DNA of 26,712 nt from assembly GCA_036555065.1 (NCBI GenBank), contig DATBLZ010000120.1, positions 1 through 26,712 on the forward strand, given 5' to 3'. This DNA is from DATBLZ01 sp036555065. GTDB taxonomy: Bacteria > Pseudomonadota > Gammaproteobacteria > Steroidobacterales > Rariloculaceae. The notes under the pieces are model-generated. The model saw only the letters and a program-made list of their open reading frames with translations, ran no database searches and was not told the origin of the DNA. Positions 1 through 8,102 of this stretch are shown in pieces (the first letter of the stretch is position 1; each line of letters starts with the position of its first letter). The position numbers and the translations under genes are program-made.

Positions 1-4
1 TCGA

Positions 5-643
5 GTGATCGCCGCAGCGGGACAAACGAAACCCGGGCGGCTCATCGTGCTTGCCGCGCCCTCGGGCGCCGGAAAGACAACGCTCGTGCGGGCGCTCGTC
101 GCCCGCGTCCCCGATCTTACGTTCTCCGTGTCTTATACGACGCGCGCGCCGCGGGCCGGCGAGCGACCCGGCGTCGATTACTTCTTCGTTTCCCGCGAGG
201 AATTCGAGCGCATGGTCGCCGCCGACGCTTTTCTCGAGCACGCGCAAGTGTTCGACAACTGGTACGGCACCGGCAAGAGGCACGTCGAGGATATCCTCAA
301 GCGCGGGCGATCCGTGCTGCTCGAGATCGATTGGCAGGGCGCTCGTCAGGTCAGGAGCCGCTCGCCGGACGCGTGCACGGTTTTCGTTCTGCCGCCGAGC
401 CTCGCGGAGCTCGAGCGCCGATTGCGCGGGCGGGGAACAGATTCCGCGGAACGCATCGAGCGGCGGCTCCGCGATGCGCTCGGCGACATAAGCCACTGGT
501 CCGAATTCGACTTTGCCGTCGTCAACGAGCGTGTCGATGCGGCCGTCGACGCGCTCGCTGCCATCGTTGCCGGCCGCGGCGAGGCCCACTCGACGCGCTC
601 GGCGCGGCTCAGGACGCTCGTTGCCGAGATTCTCGCCCACTGA
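5..643 (+). CDS. gmk: Guanylate kinase
   Basis: Phosphorylates GMP to GDP with ATP in the cytoplasm, feeding GTP and (p)ppGpp synthesis. The 212-aa product has a P-loop near residues 18-26 (APSGAGKTT), then the GMP-binding stretch with SYTTRAPRAGE and GVDYFFV, and the LLEIDWQGA segment typical of the family. Length is close to E. coli Gmk (207 aa, from memory). The GTG at position 5 gives a normal N-terminus, but the window begins four bases upstream, so no ribosome binding site can be judged and the true start could lie outside. It is followed 62 bases later by rpoZ, the order seen in many Gammaproteobacteria. Identity is secure; only the start is uncertain. Confidence 0.96.
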   Translation: MIAAAGQTKPGRLIVLAAPSGAGKTTLVRALVARVPDLTFSVSYTTRAPRAGERPGVDYFFVSREEFERMVAADAFLEHAQVFDNWYGTGKRHVEDILKRGRSVLLEIDWQGARQVRSRSPDACTVFVLPPSLAELERRLRGRGTDSAERIERRLRDALGDISHWSEFDFAVVNERVDAAVDALAAIVAGRGEAHSTRSARLRTLVAEILAH

Positions 644-695
644 CGATCCCTTGCTCGGTCCCGGGGCTCTTGCAGTACACTGGCAGCTTAATACT

Positions 696-700
696 AGGAG
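696..700 (+). promoter_or_regulatory. Ribosome binding site of rpoZ
   Basis: AGGAG lies five bases before the ATG at 706. It decides the rpoZ start, because the open frame itself runs back to 331 through the gmk coding sequence. Confidence 0.75.
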
Positions 701-705
701 TGCCA

Positions 706-993
706 ATGGCGCGGATTACGGTCGAAGACTGCTTGAGCAAGATTCCGAACATGTTCCAACTCGTGCTCGTGGCCGCGAAGCGCGCGCGTCAGCTCGCGAA
801 CGGCGCGGAGCCGACGGTGGAATGGGAAAACGACAAACCGACGGTGGTTGCCTTGCGGGAAATCGCGGCCGGCTACATCACTGAGAGCATCCTCGAGGAG
901 CGCGACCAGCCGCTCGAAGATCTGCTGCAAATGGAGACTACGTTGCGCGAGGACCTGAGGGCGACGACCGGGTCGATCACGCTCGGCGATTGA
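706..993 (+). CDS. rpoZ: DNA-directed RNA polymerase omega subunit
   Basis: Small RNA polymerase subunit that helps fold and assemble beta-prime and, in proteobacteria, contributes to a ppGpp binding site. The 95-aa product starts MARITVEDC and contains the conserved NMFQLVLVAAKRARQL helix and the KPTVVALREIAAG segment. Length is close to E. coli omega (91 aa). The ATG at 706 is chosen because it has an AGGAG five bases upstream and matches the family N-terminus. It sits between gmk and spoT, so a ppGpp target and the ppGpp enzyme are neighbours. A TTGCTC (651) / TACACT (676) pair lies upstream but with a poor 19-base spacer, so I do not call a promoter. Confidence 0.96.
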   Translation: MARITVEDCLSKIPNMFQLVLVAAKRARQLANGAEPTVEWENDKPTVVALREIAAGYITESILEERDQPLEDLLQMETTLREDLRATTGSITLGD

Positions 994-1029
994 GCAACCC
1001 TCTGGCCCCGCCGTCGATGAGAGATCACG

Positions 1030-3186
1030 ATGGACTACGCTGCGGCCATTCGCGAACGTCGGTTGTCGGCCGCTTGGCGCGGCGACGACTTTTCGCGGCT
1101 GCTTGCGACTCTCGAGACCTATTTACCCCCTGAAGATCGCGCCGGCGTCGTCGCCGCCTACGAATACAGCGCCGAGCTCCATGCCGGCCAGCAACGCCAG
1201 AGCGGCGCCGCGTATATCACCCATCCGATCGCCGTAGCGGAAATTCTCGCGGGTCTGCATCTCGACGCGGGAACGATCAAGGCTGCGCTCCTGCACGACG
1301 TGCTCGAGGATACGAAAGCGACGTTGCCGGATATCGAGCAGCGCTTCGGCGAGGATGTGGCGCTGCTCGTCGACGGCGTCAGCAAGCTCGATCAACTGCA
1401 TTTCGACAGCGCCGAGGAAGCGCAGGCGGAGAGCTTCCGCAAGATGCTGCTCGCGATGGTGCAGGACCTGCGCGTGATTCTCGTCAAGCTCGCCGACCGC
1501 ACGCATAACATGCGCACGATCGGCGCTCTGCCCGTCGAGAAGCAAAGGCGCATCGCGAAAGAGACGCTCGAAGTCTATGCGCCGATCGCGAACCGGCTCG
1601 GCATCTACAGTCTCAAGGTCGAGCTCGAGGATCTCGGGTTCGCGGCGTGCTATCCGCATCGCTACCGCGTGCTCGAGCGGGCGCTCAGGCGTGCGCTCGG
1701 CAACCATCGACAGTTCTTGCGGAAGATTCAGGCGAAGCTCACGGACGAGCTCAAGGCGCACGGCATCGACGCGCGCGTGTCCGGGCGCGAGAAGCACATC
1801 TACAGCATCTACCAGAAGATGCAGCGCAAGCACGCGCATCTTGCGGAGATCGTCGACGTATACGGCGTGCGCGTGATCGTGCAGAACGTCGAGAACTGCT
1901 ATCGCGTGCTCGGCCTCGCGCACCAACTGTACAAGCCGATGCCGGCGCGCTTCAAGGATTACATCGCGATCCCGCGGGTCAACGGCTATCAATCGTTGCA
2001 TACGACTCTGTTCGGCCCGAACGCGATACCCCTCGAGGTTCAGATCCGAACCGAGGAGATGGACAAAGTCGCCGAGCGGGGCATCGCGGCGAACTGGCAA
2101 TACAAGGCCGTCGACAAGCAGACCCACAGCACCGAAGAGCGCGCGCGCAAGTGGCTCGCGGGCCTCATGGAGATGCAGCACGCGGCGAACTCGGAGGAAT
2201 TCCTCGAGACCGTCAAGGTCGACCTTTTCCCCGACAAGGTCTACGTGTTCACGCCGAAGGGCGAGATCATGCGCCTGCCGCGGGGTGCTACGAGCGTCGA
2301 TTTCGCCTACGCCGTCCACACGGACGTAGGAAATCGTTGTGTCGCGGCGAAGATCGATCGAAAGCTCGTGCCGCTCAAGACGGCACTGCAAAACGGCGAG
2401 ACGGTCGAGATCATCACGGCCCGCGGCGCGCGGCCGAACCCGAACTGGGTCAACTTCGTCGTCACGGCGAAAGCGCGCAATGCCATACGCGCGTACCTGA
2501 AGAACTTGCGGCGGGACGAGGCGCAGGATCTCGGGCGCCTCCTATTGAGCCAAGCATTGCGTTCCTATTCACTGAGCCTGCGGCGTTTGCCGAAGGCGCG
2601 GCTCCAGGCGCTGCTCAAGGAGCTCGAGCTCGCGAACGCCGATACTCTCTACGAGCAACTCGGCCTCGGCGAGCGGCTCGCGCCGATCATTGCGGGTCTG
2701 CTTGCGCAAAGCGCGACGCAAGGCGCCGACGCTCCCGAGTCGCGCAAACCCCTCGAGATCGCGGGCACGGAAGGATTGCTCGTCAACTACGGGCGTTGTT
2801 GCTCGCCGATCCCGGGCGATGAGATCGTCGGCTTCATGTCGAGCGGTCGCGGTATCGTGATCCATCGCGCGAATTGCCGGAATATCGCGGAGTTCAGCCG
2901 CCAGCCGTCGAAATGGATACCCGTGAACTGGAAGGCGCGGCTCAAGGGCGAATTCTTGTCCGAGATCCACGTGCGGACGCTCGACCGCGTCGGCTTGCTC
3001 GCCGAGCTCGCGGGCCGCATCTCCGCGACGCAAAGCAACATCGATCACGTCAGAGTCGATACCGAAGGCGACGCGTCGGCGCTGTCGTTCCGGCTCAAGG
3101 TTCGCGATCGCAAGCACCTCGCGCAGGTGCTGCGCAGCATCCGCAAGGTCCCGGGCGTCGTGCGCGTGACGCGCACGCACGGATGA
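1030..3186 (+). CDS. spoT: Bifunctional (p)ppGpp synthetase/hydrolase SpoT
   Basis: Makes and degrades the alarmone (p)ppGpp. The 718-aa product shows, in order: an HD hydrolase domain with H65, the HD pair 89-90 plus ED at 93-94, and D156 in LADRTHN; the synthetase domain with RFKDYIAIP (307-315) and NGYQSLHTT; a TGS domain around 404-461 (VYVFTPKGEI, DFAYAVHTDVG); a Cys/His-containing region near 590-616; and a C-terminal ACT domain around 643-716. The intact HD motif together with RxKD, rather than the ExDD of RelA, indicates a bifunctional Rel/SpoT-type enzyme. It is about 20 residues longer at the N-terminus than E. coli SpoT (702 aa). The ATG at 1030 has only a weak GAGA upstream. Its stop overlaps a possible ATG of ridA. 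Confidence 0.97.
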   Translation: MDYAAAIRERRLSAAWRGDDFSRLLATLETYLPPEDRAGVVAAYEYSAELHAGQQRQSGAAYITHPIAVAEILAGLHLDAGTIKAALLHDVLEDTKATLPDIEQRFGEDVALLVDGVSKLDQLHFDSAEEAQAESFRKMLLAMVQDLRVILVKLADRTHNMRTIGALPVEKQRRIAKETLEVYAPIANRLGIYSLKVELEDLGFAACYPHRYRVLERALRRALGNHRQFLRKIQAKLTDELKAHGIDARVSGREKHIYSIYQKMQRKHAHLAEIVDVYGVRVIVQNVENCYRVLGLAHQLYKPMPARFKDYIAIPRVNGYQSLHTTLFGPNAIPLEVQIRTEEMDKVAERGIAANWQYKAVDKQTHSTEERARKWLAGLMEMQHAANSEEFLETVKVDLFPDKVYVFTPKGEIMRLPRGATSVDFAYAVHTDVGNRCVAAKIDRKLVPLKTALQNGETVEIITARGARPNPNWVNFVVTAKARNAIRAYLKNLRRDEAQDLGRLLLSQALRSYSLSLRRLPKARLQALLKELELANADTLYEQLGLGERLAPIIAGLLAQSATQGADAPESRKPLEIAGTEGLLVNYGRCCSPIPGDEIVGFMSSGRGIVIHRANCRNIAEFSRQPSKWIPVNWKARLKGEFLSEIHVRTLDRVGLLAELAGRISATQSNIDHVRVDTEGDASALSFRLKVRDRKHLAQVLRSIRKVPGVVRVTRTHG

Positions 3187-3212
3187 CGGCGGCGCGAGCC
3201 GGCCGAAGCACC

Positions 3213-3602
3213 GTGACGAAGCAAGCCATCGAGACGCAGCAAGCGCCGGCGGCCATCGGCACCTACAGCCAGGCCGTGCGCGCCGGCTCGACCGTCTATT
3301 TGTCCGGCCAGATCCCGCTCGATCCCGCGACGATGCAGCTCGTCGGCAGCGAGCCGCGCGCCCAAATCACCCAGGTGCTCGACAACCTCGCGCGCGTCGC
3401 CGCGGCCGCCGGAGGGTCGCTCGATGACATCGTGAAGCTTACGGTCTATTTGACGGACCTCGCACACTTTCCGCTCGTCAACGAGATCATGGCGAAATAT
3501 TTCAAGCAGCCCTATCCGGCGCGAGCGGCGATCGGCGTCGCGGCGCTGCCGCGCAATTCCCAGGTCGAGATCGACGCCGTGCTCGTGCTCGGGAAAAAAT
3601 AA
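3213..3602 (+). CDS. ridA: RidA family reactive imine/enamine deaminase
   Basis: Hydrolyses reactive 2-aminoacrylate-type enamines/imines released by PLP enzymes (YjgF/YER057c/UK114 family). The 129-aa product from GTG 3213 starts MTKQAIETQQAPAAIGTYSQ, which lines up with the E. coli RidA N-terminus (128 aa). Visible family marks are YLSGQIPLDP, the substrate-binding arginine in PARAAIGV and the EIDAVLV C-terminus. An alternative in-frame ATG at 3183 would overlap the spoT stop (ATGA) and add 10 residues; I prefer 3213 on homology, although neither start has a good ribosome binding site. It lies between spoT and recG, with only 6 bases to recG. Confidence 0.92.
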   Translation: MTKQAIETQQAPAAIGTYSQAVRAGSTVYLSGQIPLDPATMQLVGSEPRAQITQVLDNLARVAAAAGGSLDDIVKLTVYLTDLAHFPLVNEIMAKYFKQPYPARAAIGVAALPRNSQVEIDAVLVLGKK

Positions 3603-3608
3603 CCTCTA

Positions 3609-5711
3609 GTGCCGACGTCGAAGCGCCATACGGCGACCCCACCCGCGCAGAGCCTTTTGGAACGACCGGCCGCGGCGCTCGCGGGCGTGGGGCCAAGGCT
3701 CAGCGAGCGGCTCGCGCGGCTCGGCGTGCAAACCGTTGCCGACGTGCTTTGCCTTTTGCCGTTGCGCTATGAGGACCGCACGCAGGTGCGTGCGCTCGGC
3801 ACGCTCAGACCCGGCGAGCGCGCGCTCGTCGAGGGGCGCATCGAGCTCGCCGAAGTCGCATTTCGCCGGCGGCGCTCGCTGCTCTGCCGCTTGGCCGACG
3901 GCAGTGGCGCGATCACGCTGCGGTTCTTCCATTTCTCGCGCCAGCAACAGAGCGCGCTCGTCCGCGGCATGCAGCTGCGCTGCTTCGGCGAGGTGCGGGC
4001 CGGGCCGACCGGCCTCGAGATGATCCACCCCGAGTACCGCAGCGTCGGCGCCGCGGACGAGTCGGCGACGAACACGCTGACGCCGATCTATCCGGCGACC
4101 GAAGGTCTGCAACAGCAGCGGCTGCGCCGCCTCGCCGCGCAGGCGCTCGCGGCGCTCGCGACGGAGCCCATGGTCGACTACCTCGCCGAGCGTCTGCCCG
4201 GCGATCTGCCCTCGATCAACGACGCCATTCGGCTATTGCACGCGCCGCCGCGCGGCAGCGACGTCGCGGCTCTCGCGCGGCGCCGCCACCCGGCGCAACG
4301 GCGGATCGCGCTCGAGGAGCTCATCGCGCATCGTTTGAGCCTGCGCGGGCTCGCAAGCGCCGCCCGACTCGAGCGCGCGCACGCGATCGGCGTCGGCGAG
4401 GGCGGCGTCGAGCGCCTGCGCGCGGCTCTGCCGTTTGCGCTGACACCCGGGCAGAGCAAAGCGTGGGAGGAGATCCGTGCGGATTTGGCGAAGACCGTGC
4501 CGATGCATCGGCTGCTCCAGGGTGACGTCGGCTCCGGCAAGACCGTCGTTGCCGCGCTCGCGATGCAGAGCGTCTGCGCGGCCGGCCATCAGGCGGTGCT
4601 CATGGCCCCTACGGAGCTTCTCGCCGAACAGCACCTCGCGACCTTCGACAAATGGCTTAGCTCCCTCGGCATCGAGATCGCGCTCTTGTCGAGCACGATC
4701 AGCGGCGCCGCGCGCACGCAAGCGTTGCGGCGCATCGCCGATGGGGCAGCGCGGATCGTCATCGGTACGCACGCGCTCTTTCAACAAGCCGTCGCATTCG
4801 AGCGGCTCGCGCTCGTCGTCGTCGACGAGCAACACCGCTTTGGTGTTGCAGAGCGCCTCCTGCTCATGCGCAAAGGGGCCCGCGAACGCGTCCCGCATCA
4901 GCTCATCATGACGGCGACGCCGATTCCCCGCACGCTCGCCATGACCGCGTATGCCGATCTCGATTGCTCCGTCATCGAGGGCCTGCCGCCGGGGCGCAAG
5001 CCCGTCCAAACGGTCGTCCTGCCCGAGCAGCGCCGGAGCGAGCTCGTCGAGCGCGTGCGCGAGCATTGCGTGCGCGGCCACCAGGCTTATTGGGTGTGCC
5101 CGCTCATCGAGGAATCCGAGGCGCTCGACTCACAAGCCGCGCTCGCGCTCGAGCGCGAGTTGGCCGAGGCGTTACCGGACATGAAGCTCGGCCTGATACA
5201 CGGGCGGCTGCGCGCCGCGGAGCGCGACGCGGTCATGCGCGCCTTCAAAGACGGGAAGATCGACGTTCTCGTCGCAACGACGGTCATCGAGGTCGGCGTG
5301 GACGTGCCGAATGCCTCGCTCATGATCGTCGAGAACGCCGAGCGCATGGGGCTTGCACAGCTCCATCAATTGCGCGGCCGCGTCGGCCGCGGCCAGGCTG
5401 CTTCGAGCTGCGTGTTGCTGTACAAGCCGCCGCTCACGGATGTCGCGCGCGAGCGGCTCAAGGTCATGCGCGAGAGCAACGACGGTTTCGTCGTCGCGCA
5501 GAAGGACTTGGAGCTCCGCGGTCCCGGCGAGGTGCTCGGCACGCGCCAAACGGGAGTGTTTGCGCTTAAGGTAGCGAATCTGCTCGACGATTCGGACTTG
5601 TTGCCGGCCGTCATTCGGATCTCCACTGCCGTCGAGCGCGAGAGCCCGGAGCGCGTCGCCCCGCTCGTGCGGCGCTGGATTCGCACGGGGGCCGAGTACG
5701 CGAAGGTCTGA
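3609..5711 (+). CDS. recG: ATP-dependent DNA helicase RecG
   Basis: Branch-migrating superfamily 2 helicase that remodels stalled forks and Holliday junctions. The 700-aa product (E. coli 693) has an N-terminal wedge/OB region (about 60-150), Walker A GDVGSGKT at 305-312, DEQH at 406-409, TATPIPRT near 435-442, motif VI QLRGRVGRG at 587-595 and the TRG region DLELRGPGEVLGTRQTG at 633-649. It begins at GTG 3609, 6 bases after ridA, so it is probably the last gene of the gmk-rpoZ-spoT-ridA-recG transcript. Its stop is separated by only 3 bases from the stop of the convergent antiporter gene, and I see no convincing terminator hairpin there. Confidence 0.97.
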   Translation: MPTSKRHTATPPAQSLLERPAAALAGVGPRLSERLARLGVQTVADVLCLLPLRYEDRTQVRALGTLRPGERALVEGRIELAEVAFRRRRSLLCRLADGSGAITLRFFHFSRQQQSALVRGMQLRCFGEVRAGPTGLEMIHPEYRSVGAADESATNTLTPIYPATEGLQQQRLRRLAAQALAALATEPMVDYLAERLPGDLPSINDAIRLLHAPPRGSDVAALARRRHPAQRRIALEELIAHRLSLRGLASAARLERAHAIGVGEGGVERLRAALPFALTPGQSKAWEEIRADLAKTVPMHRLLQGDVGSGKTVVAALAMQSVCAAGHQAVLMAPTELLAEQHLATFDKWLSSLGIEIALLSSTISGAARTQALRRIADGAARIVIGTHALFQQAVAFERLALVVVDEQHRFGVAERLLLMRKGARERVPHQLIMTATPIPRTLAMTAYADLDCSVIEGLPPGRKPVQTVVLPEQRRSELVERVREHCVRGHQAYWVCPLIEESEALDSQAALALERELAEALPDMKLGLIHGRLRAAERDAVMRAFKDGKIDVLVATTVIEVGVDVPNASLMIVENAERMGLAQLHQLRGRVGRGQAASSCVLLYKPPLTDVARERLKVMRESNDGFVVAQKDLELRGPGEVLGTRQTGVFALKVANLLDDSDLLPAVIRISTAVERESPERVAPLVRRWIRTGAEYAKV

Positions 5712-5714
5712 AGC

Positions 5715-7007
5715 CTACGAGAAGAGCAGCGGCTCGATGATTAAGTAGGTAACGGCCCCGGCCAGATAGCCGAGGAGCGCGAGGCCGCCGATTTTTCGCG
5801 CGTACCAGAAGAAATGGATCTTCTCCATGCCCATGGCCGTGACGCCCGCCGCGGAGCCGATGATTAGAATGCTCCCGCCCGTCCCGGCGCAGTAGGCAAG
5901 GTACTCCCAGATCATGTGGTCGCGCGGGTACGTTTCCAGGCTGTACATGCCCATGCTCGCGGCGACGAGCGGAATGTTGTCGACGACGGCCGAGAGCAGG
6001 CCGATCAGCGTAATGATGATCCGATTGTCGCCGATCGTACGCGTGAGGAGCTCCGCCAAATTCGCCAAGACCAGAGTCGACTCGAGGACCGCGACGGCGA
6101 GCAAGATCCCGAGGAAGAACAGCACGCTCGACGTATCGATTCGGGCCAAGGCACCCGCCACGCTCAAGTGTCGGCGCCGGGCGTCGTCGAGCTCCGAGTG
6201 CAGCGACTCGGCGACGATCCAAACGACGCCGAGCGCGAGCAGCATGCCGAGGAACGGCGGCAGATGCGTGAGCGTCTTGAAAACGGGAACCGAGACGAGC
6301 CCCCCGATACCGAGCACGAGCATGAGCTTGCCGCCCCTGACGCTCTGAGCATTCTCCGGCTGCGCCGCGCGCGGCAGCTCGCCGAGCGCAGGCTCGAGCG
6401 TGAAGCTCAGATAGACGAGCGGCGCGAGCAGGCAGACGACGCTCGGCAAAAAGAGCGTCATCATGATGCCGGCCGTCGAGATCTGGCCGCCGATCCAAAG
6501 CATTGTCGTCGTCACGTCGCCGATCGGGGTCCAGGCCCCGCCCGCGTTCGCAGCAATCACGATCAGCCCCGCGAACACGAGCCGCATCTCGCGGCCCGAA
6601 ACGAGCTTCCGGATCAGCGACACCATGACGATCGTGGTCGTGAGGTTGTCGAGAACGGCGGATAGAAAGAATGCGACCCAGCAAACGATCCAGAGCAGCA
6701 CGCGCGGATTCCGCGTTCGAATCCTGCTCGTGATGTACTGAAAGCCATGGTGAGCATCGATGAGCTCGACGATCGTCATTGCCCCCAGCAAAAAGAACAG
6801 AATTTGCGCGATTTGATTCAAGTGCTCGCCGAGCTCGGCCACTACGAACTCGCGAAAGACCTCGTCCTCGGGCGACGCGAGAATGAACAGCGTCCAGCAG
6901 ACGACGCCCGTGACAACTGCGGATGCGGTTTTGTTGACCTTGATCGAATGCTCGAACGCAATCGCCAGGTATCCGATTACGAACGCCGTGATGATCGCGA
7001 TTTCCAT
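5715..7007 (-). CDS. nhaD: NhaD-type Na+/H+ antiporter
   Basis: Inner-membrane sodium/proton antiporter of the NhaD/ion transporter superfamily. The 430-aa product is almost entirely hydrophobic, with about a dozen predicted membrane segments. It has two symmetry-related motifs, SAVLDNLTTTIVM (116-128) and SAVVDNIPLVAA (339-350), plus the conserved ANAGGAWTPIGD segment (153-164) and GTGGSILIIGSAAG near the C-terminus. The open frame extends to 7349, but the upstream part is low-complexity and antisense to ubiA, so I start at the ATG ending at 7007 (MEIAIITAFVIGY). Upstream only 33 bases separate it from the divergent ubiA. Related arsenite permease families are less likely given the DNLTT motif. 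The exact ion specificity is inferred. Confidence 0.88.
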   Translation of the reverse strand: MEIAIITAFVIGYLAIAFEHSIKVNKTASAVVTGVVCWTLFILASPEDEVFREFVVAELGEHLNQIAQILFFLLGAMTIVELIDAHHGFQYITSRIRTRNPRVLLWIVCWVAFFLSAVLDNLTTTIVMVSLIRKLVSGREMRLVFAGLIVIAANAGGAWTPIGDVTTTMLWIGGQISTAGIMMTLFLPSVVCLLAPLVYLSFTLEPALGELPRAAQPENAQSVRGGKLMLVLGIGGLVSVPVFKTLTHLPPFLGMLLALGVVWIVAESLHSELDDARRRHLSVAGALARIDTSSVLFFLGILLAVAVLESTLVLANLAELLTRTIGDNRIIITLIGLLSAVVDNIPLVAASMGMYSLETYPRDHMIWEYLAYCAGTGGSILIIGSAAGVTAMGMEKIHFFWYARKIGGLALLGYLAGAVTYLIIEPLLFS

Positions 7008-7040
7008 GAGATCTAAATTTGCACCTACAATGAGAGCGTC

Positions 7041-8102
7041 ATGGCAGAGGCAATACCCCCTGCGGATCTCGGCGTCCGTCTGCGCGCCCAAATAGCGCAC
7101 GGCACGCGCGGTTCGGTACGCGTGATGCGTATTCTGCTCGATTCCGCGGGGCGCGCCACTCGCGCAACGCTCGAGCTCGCGTGGGGCTTGCTCGCGGCGG
7201 TCGGCCGAGCCGTGCGCGAGGCCGCTACGCTCGTTCCGAGCTTGGGCGCGCAATTCGGCCGCTACTCGCGCCTCATGCGTCTGCACCAGCCGATCGGCAT
7301 TTGGCTTCTGCTGTGGCCGACATTGTGGGCGCTCTGGATCGCAGGGCAAGGCCGCCCCGACGAGCGCATGCTGCTCGTTTTCGTGCTCGGCACGATCATC
7401 GCCCGCTCGGCGGGCTGCGTAATCAACGACCTCGCCGATCGCAAGATCGACAGGCGCGTTCGCCGCACCGCGGGGCGCCCGCTAGCGGCCGGCGAGGTCG
7501 CCGCCGCCGAGGCCGTGATCCTGTTCATCGGCCTCATGTTGATCGCGCTCGGTCTCGTTTTGACGCTGAGCCGGCCGACGCTGTATTTCGCGCTCGGCGG
7601 TGCAGCGATCACGTTGATTTATCCGTTCGCGAAACGCTTCTTTTCGGCGCCGCAGGTCTTGCTCGGCATCGCGTTCGCGTGGGGCGTGCCGATGGCCTAT
7701 GTGGCGCAGCTCGGGAGCGTTCCCCGCGTCGGGTGGCTCTTGTTTCTCGTTGCCGCGATTTGGGTCGTCGTGTACGACACCGAGTACGCAATGGTCGACC
7801 GCGATGACGACGCGCGCCTCGGCGTGCGCTCGACGGCAATTCTGTTCGGCGAGATGGATCGACTCCTAGTCGGCGTTCTCCAGGTCTCGCTGCTCGCGGG
7901 CCTCGTGCTCGTCGGCCGAGCCGCGGAGCTCGGCGCCTGGTACTACGGCGGGGTCGCTACGGCCGCGGTGTTGTGCATTCATCAGCAGATTCTCATCAAG
8001 AACCGCGAGCGCGAGAGATGCTTTCGGGCATTCCTCAACAACGCCTGGCTCGGCGGGGCCGTGTTCGTCGGTATCTTGCTCGACTATCTCTACCGCAGCT
8101 GA
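7041..8102 (+). CDS. ubiA: 4-hydroxybenzoate polyprenyltransferase UbiA
   Basis: Inner-membrane enzyme that attaches the polyprenyl tail to 4-hydroxybenzoate in ubiquinone synthesis. The 353-aa product has the first Asp-rich motif NDLADRKID (129-137), the second around DTEYAMVDRDDD (246-257), the LHQPIGIWLLLWPTLWALW opening near 81-99 and the C-terminal NRERERCFRAFLNN. E. coli UbiA is 290 aa; this frame has about 70 extra N-terminal residues before the recognisable RLMRLHQPIG. The ATG at 7041 has a weak GAGAG four bases upstream. An in-frame ATG at 7125 would give 325 aa but has no visible binding site. TACAAT at 7026-7031 resembles a -10 element and would place transcription start almost at the 7041 ATG. 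Function is secure; the start is not. Confidence 0.95.
   Translation: MAEAIPPADLGVRLRAQIAHGTRGSVRVMRILLDSAGRATRATLELAWGLLAAVGRAVREAATLVPSLGAQFGRYSRLMRLHQPIGIWLLLWPTLWALWIAGQGRPDERMLLVFVLGTIIARSAGCVINDLADRKIDRRVRRTAGRPLAAGEVAAAEAVILFIGLMLIALGLVLTLSRPTLYFALGGAAITLIYPFAKRFFSAPQVLLGIAFAWGVPMAYVAQLGSVPRVGWLLFLVAAIWVVVYDTEYAMVDRDDDARLGVRSTAILFGEMDRLLVGVLQVSLLAGLVLVGRAAELGAWYYGGVATAAVLCIHQQILIKNRERERCFRAFLNNAWLGGAVFVGILLDYLYRS

Noticed and set aside
1123..2391. Minus-strand open frame of 422 codons opposite spoT
   Set aside because: It mirrors the high-G+C codon pattern of spoT, has low-complexity R/E/D/L composition, and shows no family motif; spoT on the other strand is unambiguous.
5705..5740. 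Possible bidirectional terminator between recG and nhaD
   Set aside because: Only GAGC-AGCG-GCTC is seen, inside nhaD coding sequence, without a T-run.
5916..6665. Plus-strand open frame of 249 codons opposite nhaD
   Set aside because: A charged antisense shadow of a membrane protein, with no recognisable domain.
7004..7044. CCATGA ... TCATGG inverted repeat between nhaD and ubiA
   Set aside because: It simply arises from the two divergent ATG start codons and their next bases; it is not evidence of an operator.
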